Below the pieces are notes generated by a model. It did not search any database. It saw only the letters and a program-made list of their open reading frames with translations, and had not been told where the DNA came from. Of a DNA stretch of 64,000 bases, positions 1 to 6,485 are shown piece by piece. Each line of letters starts with the position of its first letter. Within the stretch, counting starts at the first letter, position 1. The stretch covers positions 434,001 through 498,000 of the forward strand of contig NZ_JBITTU010000002.1 of NCBI RefSeq assembly GCF_044542075.1. The letters are read 5' to 3'. Position numbers and translations under genes: made by a program. Origin of the DNA: Leeuwenhoekiella sp044542075 (GTDB lineage Bacteria > Bacteroidota > Bacteroidia > Flavobacteriales > Flavobacteriaceae).

Positions 1-96
1 AAAAAGAGGTTTGTATTCTAAACGTAAAAATTTAAATGTATCAGATAAGATATCACCTAGTTCACGTTGCTTTTTAAAGTGTATTAGTTCTTTCAT
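1..96 (-). CDS. Partial membrane-associated protein of the SpoIIM/RDD locus (N-terminal 32 residues)
   Basis: An open frame runs from an ATG at 96 to the window edge with no stop, giving an N-terminus that begins MKELIHFKKQRELGDILSDT. Only 32 residues are visible, so the family cannot be established. The start lies 6 nt after the stop of the SpoIIM-like gene on the same strand, which suggests one operon. In flavobacterial genomes a polytopic membrane protein often follows SpoIIM at this place; that is recalled neighbourhood knowledge and not visible here. Confidence 0.6.
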   Translation of the reverse strand, partial: MKELIHFKKQRELGDILSDTFKFLRLEYKPLF

Positions 97-102
97 AATG
101 TG

Positions 103-1062
103 TTAAGCGTTTTTTTTATAAACGATGTGAGGATATAGGACGTAGTAAAATAGAATTAGTAACAAAGAAACACTAATAATTAAGATAGCGAGCCAGTCTG
201 GCATTTCGGTATGGCGGGTTACAAAACCTTCTAGAAATCCTGCAACTATAAAAAAAGGAATGGTACTCACCACGATTTTCAAACCGTCTTTCATACTGCG
301 TTTAAAAGATTCTAAACGGGTATAGGTTTTGGGAAACAGGATTCCGCTACCAAGTACTAATCCGGCAGCACCTGCAATAATAATTACTGAAATTTCTATA
401 GTACCGTGAATCCAGATGGTGCGTACAGATTCCCATAAAACTCCTTTTTCATAAAAGAAGTACTGAAAAGAACCCAGCATTACTCCGTTTTTCATCATCA
501 TAAAAAGTGAGCCTACGCAAAATAAAATTCCGAAGATAAAGGCCATCAACGCAACTTTAATATTGTTTATGGTGATGCCTAGAAACATTTCGGTTTCATT
601 CATTTCTTTATAAACCCGCATTGGATCATTGTTGGCCATGTTTTCTAAAGTCATATTTACATAACCATCACCTAAAATGCTGCGCACATAAGCACCATCT
701 GTAGCTGCGCTATAAGCTCCGATGATTGCAAATAGTATAAATGTTGCAAATGACAACAGTAAATGCTTTTGGTAACGGTGCATTAGCAATGGGAATTCTT
801 CGGTAAAAAAAGTGATAAATCTCTTATTTGATTCCCGCTTAGTTTTATAGATTTTCTGGTGCGATTGTGACGCTAAATGATTGAGATACTGGGTAGTTTT
901 ACTCTGAGGATAAAATGTTTTTGCAAAACTCAAATGATCTGTCACTTCTAGATATAAGGCCGAAAGTTCGTCAGGTGATAAATCATTTTGATTACCTACC
1001 ATAACGTTTTCAAATCTTAACCATTTATCCTTATTTTGCTTCACAAAAGCTGCTTCACGCAT
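103..1062 (-). CDS. Stage II sporulation protein M (SpoIIM/DUF95)-like membrane protein
   Basis: This 319-residue protein has a soluble N-terminal part of about 95 residues and then about five hydrophobic segments (roughly 100-119, 168-192, 220-242, 262-281 and 291-311). The glycine-rich helices match the SpoIIM/DUF95 family. In non-sporulating Bacteroidota the role is unknown; the name comes from the sporulation homologue and should not be read literally. It is divergent from an RDD-family gene (157 bp apart), a common flavobacterial arrangement, and is followed on its own strand by another gene after 6 nt. The start at 1062 is the first ATG and gives a family-like N-terminus. Confidence 0.8.
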   Translation of the reverse strand: MREAAFVKQNKDKWLRFENVMVGNQNDLSPDELSALYLEVTDHLSFAKTFYPQSKTTQYLNHLASQSHQKIYKTKRESNKRFITFFTEEFPLLMHRYQKHLLLSFATFILFAIIGAYSAATDGAYVRSILGDGYVNMTLENMANNDPMRVYKEMNETEMFLGITINNIKVALMAFIFGILFCVGSLFMMMKNGVMLGSFQYFFYEKGVLWESVRTIWIHGTIEISVIIIAGAAGLVLGSGILFPKTYTRLESFKRSMKDGLKIVVSTIPFFIVAGFLEGFVTRHTEMPDWLAILIISVSLLLILFYYVLYPHIVYKKNA

Positions 1063-1218
1063 AAAACGGGTATTAGTAGTATCAGTTTTGACAAGAATGT
1101 TTGTGAAAACTAGTTTAAAAAAATTAAAAATCAGAGTGATCTCTGAAGCAATTAATACATAGTTTTAATCTGTAACGGTTACTGCCAGATCTAACTTAAG
1201 GAGTAAAGAAAAGAATAA

Positions 1219-1941
1219 ATGGATAACTTTCAAATTGAAACTGCCCAAAATGTAAGCATTCAACAGAACGTTGCGGGAATAGGGGAGCGTATACTTGCTT
1301 ATTTAATAGACTTACTAATTCTAATTGCCTATTTTGTACTCACCATATTTATACTGGCCTCATTTGGTATAGACAGTAACTCCACGGCATCAGTTGCTAT
1401 TTTTTTTATGATTATTAGCATACCTGCTTTTTTATATTTTCTATTTCTTGAAGCCTTTTGGAACGGTCGTACGTTTGGTAAGGCAGCTCTAAATTTGAGA
1501 GTGGTCAAAATTGATGGTTCAAAACCTGGTTTTGGTAGTTATTTTGTGAGATGGATAATGCGTACCATAGATATCTCACTAACCAGCGGAGGCATTGCAG
1601 TATTTACTATTTTATTAAATGGAAAAGGCCAACGATTAGGAGACATTGCAGCGGGTACAACAGTCATCAATGAACATAAAAAAGTGAGTTTGAGACAAAC
1701 ATTGCTAGAAGATATTCCTGAGGATTACATACCCAAATACCCCCAGGTAACTGTTTTTAGTGATGCAGATATTCAGAAGGTTAAAACGGTTTATAATCAA
1801 TCCCGGTTTAGCGGAAAGCATAATGTAATTGTTAAGCTTGCAGATAAACTGGCAACTACTATGCAAATTACTCCAGATGAGAAGCCTTTGCAATTTGTAG
1901 ATCGAGTACTCAAAGATTATAACTACTACACGCAATTATAA
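1219..1941 (+). CDS. RDD family integral membrane protein
   Basis: This is a 240-residue protein with the RDD-domain pattern. Hydrophobic segments lie near residues 25-50, 58-82 and 106-140. Typical family sequences LRVVKIDGS and RLGDIAAGT flank the last segment, and a soluble C-terminal tail of about 90 residues follows. RDD proteins are poorly understood; some are linked to ion or osmolyte transport. A purine-rich AAGGAG lies at 1198-1203, 15 nt before the ATG. The gene abuts the TRIC-like gene with zero spacing (TAA then ATG), so the two are probably co-transcribed. It is divergent from the SpoIIM-like gene. Confidence 0.85.
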   Translation: MDNFQIETAQNVSIQQNVAGIGERILAYLIDLLILIAYFVLTIFILASFGIDSNSTASVAIFFMIISIPAFLYFLFLEAFWNGRTFGKAALNLRVVKIDGSKPGFGSYFVRWIMRTIDISLTSGGIAVFTILLNGKGQRLGDIAAGTTVINEHKKVSLRQTLLEDIPEDYIPKYPQVTVFSDADIQKVKTVYNQSRFSGKHNVIVKLADKLATTMQITPDEKPLQFVDRVLKDYNYYTQL

Positions 1942-2580
1942 ATGGAAAGTGTTGCAGCAGATATTATAGATATTTTAGGAACTATTGCCTTTGCAATTTC
2001 AGGAGTTATCACCGCTACAAAAAAGCGAATGGACCTGTTTGGGATTCTCATTATTGCAACTGTAACTTCGGTAGGTGGTGGTACTTTACGAGACTTATTA
2101 ATAGGTAAATCACCAGTAACTTGGATTTTAAATACCTCTTTTGTGTATCTAATATTTATTGCAACAGTAGTAGCAATTATTTTTAGAAGGCAATTGCGTT
2201 ACGTACGTAAATCTTTATTTTTATTTGATACGATAGGTATTGCCTTATATACGATTACCGGTGTTCAAATGGGTTTATTAATAGGTTTAGCTCCGGTGAT
2301 TTGCATTGCTTTGGGTACGATTACAGCTTGTTTTGGAGGCGTATTGCGTGATATTTTATGCACCGAAATCCCGGTGATTTTTAGAAAAGAAATTTATGCG
2401 AGCGCTTGTATTGTGGGAGGGAGTATGTATGTGCTTTTAGATTATTTTGATGTTAACACGGTAATCAATTCGGTAATATCGGGGTTTTTGGTAATTCTAA
2501 TACGTACACTTGCTGTTGTATTTAAACTTCAGTTACCTTCAATCTACAATAATGAGTTAGCGTCTAAAAATCAGATTTAA
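1942..2580 (+). CDS. TRIC-type (UPF0126) cation channel family protein
   Basis: This 212-residue, almost entirely hydrophobic protein has about seven membrane helices and an internal duplication. The two glycine-rich repeats TSVGGGTLRDLL and TACFGGVLRDIL are the hallmark of the UPF0126/YadS/YicG family. Prokaryotic members are homologues of trimeric intracellular cation channels and conduct monovalent cations in vitro; the physiological role in bacteria is not settled. The ATG starts directly after the stop of the RDD gene. A PPOX-fold gene follows 17 nt downstream, so RDD, TRIC and PPOX probably form one transcript. Confidence 0.88.
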   Translation: MESVAADIIDILGTIAFAISGVITATKKRMDLFGILIIATVTSVGGGTLRDLLIGKSPVTWILNTSFVYLIFIATVVAIIFRRQLRYVRKSLFLFDTIGIALYTITGVQMGLLIGLAPVICIALGTITACFGGVLRDILCTEIPVIFRKEIYASACIVGGSMYVLLDYFDVNTVINSVISGFLVILIRTLAVVFKLQLPSIYNNELASKNQI

Positions 2581-2597
2581 ATATAAATTTCAATAGT

Positions 2598-3140
2598 ATG
2601 GGTAAAAAACGTCCTGATCTAACCCCGCAATTGCAAGAATTTATAAAAGAGCAAAAAATATTCTTTGTGGGTACTGCCGCAGACAGCGGTTTTGTAAATG
2701 TATCTCCTAAAGGAATGGCCACGTTTTACGTTCTTAATTCTCAACAAGTTTTGTGGTTAAATATGACAGGTAGTGGTAATGAGACTGCAGCTCACGTGCT
2801 TAAAGATGCGCGAATGACAGTAATGTTTTGCTCCTTTGATAAAACCCCACTTATTTTAAGGTTATACGGTACGGCTGAAGTGTATCACGAGCGCGATGCT
2901 GTATTTTCTGAGTATATGAGTAATTTTGAAGAGACTGCAGGAGCCCGTCAAATTTTTAAATTATCTATAGAATTGGTACAATCTTCTTGTGGCTTTGGAG
3001 TCCCTTTTATGGAATATAAAGGAGAGCGTGACACATTAAAAGTGTGGGCAGAACATAAAGGTGAACCTGGTATTAAAGAATACTGGACCGAGAAAAATCA
3101 AACCAGTCTTGACGGTTTTGATACCGGGATATTTGAATAA
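2598..3140 (+). CDS. Pyridoxamine 5'-phosphate oxidase-fold (PPOX, FMN-binding) family protein
   Basis: This 180-residue protein resembles the split-barrel flavin-binding family: an N-terminal strand IFFVGTAADSGFVNVSPKG, a central VLWLNMTGSGNETAAHV segment, and a later KTPLILRLYGTAEV strand. Members bind FMN or related cofactors and reduce or sense diverse substrates. Homologues are often annotated as pyridoxamine oxidases without evidence, and this should be read as a fold assignment. It is the last gene of the short + strand group and abuts the convergent cyclophilin gene with no intergenic base. Confidence 0.82.
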   Translation: MGKKRPDLTPQLQEFIKEQKIFFVGTAADSGFVNVSPKGMATFYVLNSQQVLWLNMTGSGNETAAHVLKDARMTVMFCSFDKTPLILRLYGTAEVYHERDAVFSEYMSNFEETAGARQIFKLSIELVQSSCGFGVPFMEYKGERDTLKVWAEHKGEPGIKEYWTEKNQTSLDGFDTGIFE

Positions 3141-3866
3141 TTAATTCATCAATTCAACATTAATATAGATATTTTTAATAGGCCACTCGTTGTCGTCAAC
3201 GGCTACTTTATTTATTTCATCTACTACATTCATTCCTTTTGTTACACGCCCATAAACAGTGTGTTCACCGTCAAGGTGATGTGCGCCACGCTCGGGTTGT
3301 ACAATAAACCATTCAAAGGGAGAAGAGGCGTCACTTATATTTTGCTCTAGATATTTAGCCGCAGAAAAGGCACCACGCACGTGTGGATGGTTTGCACTCG
3401 ATTCGTTGGGGATTAAATAATTGCCTATATGCTGTCTTTTTTTTGGAGTTTCGTAACCATCACTATTACCTCCCTGAACCACAAAGTTTGGTGAATTACG
3501 ATGAATCATTGTTTTTTCAAAATAATTCTGTTTTACAAGTAATATAAAGTTTGCACGATGCAGAGGTGTATCTTTAAAGAGTTCTATTTCAATATCACCA
3601 TATTCTGTTAAGATACGCACACGGGTTTCTTGATTTTTCTTTCCGTATTCTGTTAAGAATGGAATAAGTTCTGCCTGAGATTCAATTATGGAGCCTGCCT
3701 TGGTTTTTAATTTCTCATTTTGAGCTTTTGTTTTTTGTGCCTCGGTACTATCTACTTTCTTTTCAGTAGATTGTACTTGAACGTCTTTTGCCTTTGATTT
3801 TTTATCTTCACATCCGGTACCGGCCAGAAGTAGTGCTACTAACAAAATAGAAAAACGAATACGCAT
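3141..3866 (-). CDS. Cyclophilin-type peptidylprolyl isomerase, lipoprotein
   Basis: A lipoprotein signal ends at Cys19 (LLLAGTGC). A charged linker follows, then a cyclophilin domain from about residue 80 to the end. The active-site strand HRNSPNFVVQGG keeps the catalytic Arg and Gln, and GAFSAAK, SPFEWFIV and LDGEHTVYGRV match other conserved cyclophilin segments. It should isomerise Xaa-Pro bonds in exported proteins from a membrane anchor. The start codon lies 2 nt from the divergent Nudix start, so its promoter must lie inside the Nudix gene unless the true start is further in. Its stop abuts the convergent PPOX gene. Confidence 0.93.
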   Translation of the reverse strand: MRIRFSILLVALLLAGTGCEDKKSKAKDVQVQSTEKKVDSTEAQKTKAQNEKLKTKAGSIIESQAELIPFLTEYGKKNQETRVRILTEYGDIEIELFKDTPLHRANFILLVKQNYFEKTMIHRNSPNFVVQGGNSDGYETPKKRQHIGNYLIPNESSANHPHVRGAFSAAKYLEQNISDASSPFEWFIVQPERGAHHLDGEHTVYGRVTKGMNVVDEINKVAVDDNEWPIKNIYINVELMN

Positions 3867-3868
3867 AT

Positions 3869-4513
3869 ATGCAGTTTGAAGAATTTATAAAAAGATTGCC
3901 AAAAATAAGCAATTTAGAACTACCGGGACAAGAAGCACATTACCTTATGGCGCCCACAGAGCGCATAGATGCTTTAAACGAACTTGATATCGAAACGCGT
4001 AAACCCAGATGGGCGGGTGTGATGTCATTATTCTATCCGCATGCGGTGAGTGGTGAGACTATGCTCGTTCTTATTCTACGCAAAACCTATAAAGGTGTAC
4101 ATAGCAATCAAGTAGGTTTTCCCGGTGGAAAAGCAGAAGATTTTGATAAAAATATACAGGAAACAGCGCTACGGGAAACTGAAGAAGAAATAGGCGTTGA
4201 TCGCTTAAGCATAGAGGTCTTTAAAAAACTTACAAAGGTTTATATTCCGCCTAGTAATTTCTGGGTACAGCCTTTTATTGGGATTGTAAGGCATACGCCA
4301 AAATTTATAAAAGAAGATTCTGAAGTAGAATCTATTATGGAAGTAACCTTAACCGAGTTTCTTGCAGATACGAGTATTATAACACAAACCGTAGATACGT
4401 CTTACGGTAAAATGGTAGATGTGCCGGCTTTCTTATTGACAGATAGAGTGGTATGGGGTGCAACGGCTATGATGCTTAGTGAAGTTAAGTGGGCACTGCA
4501 ACAATTAGCTTAA
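3869..4513 (+). CDS. Nudix hydrolase, coenzyme A pyrophosphatase type
   Basis: This 214-residue protein carries a Nudix box within residues about 92-115 (VGFPGGKAEDF followed by ETALRETEEEIGV). The preceding LILRKTYKGVHSNQVGFPGG matches the UPF0035 signature of CoA-pyrophosphate hydrolases. It probably cleaves CoA or oxidised CoA derivatives to phosphopantetheine and 3',5'-ADP. The N-terminus MQFEEFIKRLPKI looks like other flavobacterial members, supporting this start. The start is only 2 nt from the divergent cyclophilin start. An acyltransferase gene follows 67 nt downstream. Confidence 0.88.
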   Translation: MQFEEFIKRLPKISNLELPGQEAHYLMAPTERIDALNELDIETRKPRWAGVMSLFYPHAVSGETMLVLILRKTYKGVHSNQVGFPGGKAEDFDKNIQETALRETEEEIGVDRLSIEVFKKLTKVYIPPSNFWVQPFIGIVRHTPKFIKEDSEVESIMEVTLTEFLADTSIITQTVDTSYGKMVDVPAFLLTDRVVWGATAMMLSEVKWALQQLA

Positions 4514-4580
4514 GATAAGGTTTATAATTTAAAGTATTAATTTTATATTTCACAAATCGCAGTACGAGTTATAACAAATT

Positions 4581-5384
4581 ATGGGTCTCTTTAAAACCAA
4601 TCCTTTTGGGCATTACCTGATCATTAAAAAATGGTTGATACGTATTATGGGAGTAATGTCTCATAGACGCTATCGGGGCTTTAATGCACTGCAAATTGAT
4701 GGTTCTGAAATTATAACTGAGCTTCCAGAAACTAATGTGCTGTTTGTTTCTAACCATCAAACCTACTTTGCAGATGTAGTTGCTATGTTTCACGTATTCA
4801 ACGCCAGTTTGAGCGGTAGAGTAGATTCAATTAAAAATGTGGGCTATTTGTGGGATCCCAAACTGAATATTTATTACGTAGCGGCAAGTGAAACTATGCG
4901 TAGTGGTTTGTTACCTCGTATTATGGCGTATGCCGGTGCTGTTTCGGTAAGTAGAACCTGGAGATCAAAAGGGCAGGAGGTAGAGCGTCCGGTAAATTTA
5001 AGCGACACCGAAAATATAGGGATTGCACTGCATGACGGCTGGGTTATTACGTTTCCACAAGGAACAACAAAACCCTGGAAACCCATACGCAAAGGTACCG
5101 CTCATATAATCAAGCAATATAAACCTGTTGTGGTACCTATAGTTATTGATGGTTTTAGAAGATCTTTTGATAAAAAGGGAATACGCATTAAAAAGCGAGG
5201 AATTCTTCAGACTATGGAAATTAAAAAGCCGCTTGATATTGATTATGAAAATGATTCTGTTGAAGATATTGTTGAAATGATTGAATATGCCATCGAGCAG
5301 CATCCCTCTTTTCTAAAAGTAATTCCTACGGAAGAACTTAAAAAAGAAGAGGAGCTTAATCAAACGCGTCGTTGGGATTATTAA
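4581..5384 (+). CDS. PlsC-like 1-acyl-glycerol-3-phosphate acyltransferase family protein
   Basis: This 267-residue protein belongs to the lysophospholipid acyltransferase superfamily. The catalytic block reads SNHQTYFAD, so His and Asp are separated by five residues instead of the usual four (NHxxxxD). The phosphate-binding block reads FPQGTTKPW where most members have FPEGTR. It probably acylates a lysophospholipid or related lipid at the inner membrane, but the altered motifs leave substrate and activity open. I recall similar variants in other flavobacteria, so this is likely a clade feature and not decay. It follows the CoA Nudix gene on the same strand. Confidence 0.82.
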   Translation: MGLFKTNPFGHYLIIKKWLIRIMGVMSHRRYRGFNALQIDGSEIITELPETNVLFVSNHQTYFADVVAMFHVFNASLSGRVDSIKNVGYLWDPKLNIYYVAASETMRSGLLPRIMAYAGAVSVSRTWRSKGQEVERPVNLSDTENIGIALHDGWVITFPQGTTKPWKPIRKGTAHIIKQYKPVVVPIVIDGFRRSFDKKGIRIKKRGILQTMEIKKPLDIDYENDSVEDIVEMIEYAIEQHPSFLKVIPTEELKKEEELNQTRRWDY

Positions 5385-5546
5385 ATTCATAAAACTATTT
5401 ATTTTAACAGTATTTTGGTATCGTAATTGCATCTGAACGATTATTAATGTTAAATCTTACGTTTGTGGTAATTTTTCGTTAACCTTTGCATACTATTAAT
5501 GTAAACAGTTCGTTAAACCCCAAACACGACAAGCTAAAAATTGTTT

Positions 5547-6485
5547 ATGAAAAAAATAAAATTGTTAATTATATTGCTAGTAGTAGCAATATCTTCAAAT
5601 ATTTCAGCTCAAGAATTACCTTTAAAAAGCTGTATTGATGCACCCCTCGAAAACTTCAATAGTAAAATTTTAACTACCCAACTTTACAATCAGATTTCAC
5701 AAGACCCTAAACTTAAAAGCTTAATAGCTAATAAGAAAATGTCTGTAGGTATTGTTAGCTTAGATGATCCTAATGCGATTCAATATGCAGGTATTAATGG
5801 TGAAGAAATGATGTACGCTGCTAGTCTACCTAAAATCGCCATCTTATTAGCTGCAATGGATGCTATTGAAAAAGGTGAAATGAAGGAGACCGCAGAGATC
5901 AAACAAGATATGTGGTTGATGATTAGCAAATCTAATAACCAGGCAAGTACACGTATGATAGATAGACTGGGATATGATAAAATATCTAGCGTTCTTACCA
6001 GCGACAAGTACAAATTATACGATAAGAAAAATGGAGGCGGTTTATGGGTAGGTAAGCGTTATGCTGCTGCTGGTGAACGCAGACCAGATCCTATAAAAGG
6101 ATTAAGTCATGCGGCAACTGCAGAGCAGGTTTGTCGTTTTTACTATAAATTAGTTACTGGAACTTTAGTAAGCCCAGAGCGTTCTAAAGAAATGTTAGAT
6201 ATAATGGAAAATCCTTCATTACATCACAAATTTGTAAACACATTAGAACGTATTGCTCCTACAGCACGTTTATTTAGAAAGTCTGGATCTTGGCAAAATT
6301 ACCATTCAGATTCTATTTTAGTTTGGGGAGAAAATGGTCGTAAATATATTTTAGTAGCTCTTGTTGAAGATCCTAATGGTGAACAAATAATTAGAAATTT
6401 AGTATTTCCAGTTGAGAAAGCTTTGCAAAAATCTCGAACTTTACTGGCAAGCGCTACAAAAGGTGCTGGTCGTATAGGTGATTAG
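5547..6485 (+). CDS. Class A beta-lactamase-like serine hydrolase, exported
   Basis: A signal peptide (MKKIKLLIILLVVAIS, cleavage near NISAQ) precedes a penicillin-binding/beta-lactamase fold. Visible motifs are the SxxK tetrad SLPK with the likely nucleophile, an SNN triad in place of SDN (SKSNNQAST), and KSG near the end (FRKSGSW). I do not see the ExxLN omega-loop motif that carries the deacylating glutamate of true class A enzymes. A peptidase or penicillin-binding role is therefore as likely as antibiotic resistance. A TTG at 5541 would add two residues, but the ATG at 5547 gives a normal signal peptide. The 3' end overlaps the next gene by 8 nt, indicating translational coupling. Confidence 0.82.
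   Translation: MKKIKLLIILLVVAISSNISAQELPLKSCIDAPLENFNSKILTTQLYNQISQDPKLKSLIANKKMSVGIVSLDDPNAIQYAGINGEEMMYAASLPKIAILLAAMDAIEKGEMKETAEIKQDMWLMISKSNNQASTRMIDRLGYDKISSVLTSDKYKLYDKKNGGGLWVGKRYAAAGERRPDPIKGLSHAATAEQVCRFYYKLVTGTLVSPERSKEMLDIMENPSLHHKFVNTLERIAPTARLFRKSGSWQNYHSDSILVWGENGRKYILVALVEDPNGEQIIRNLVFPVEKALQKSRTLLASATKGAGRIGD

Noticed and set aside
5541..5546. TTG start for the beta-lactamase-like protein
   Set aside because: It adds two residues to a normal signal peptide; the ATG at 5547 fits better.
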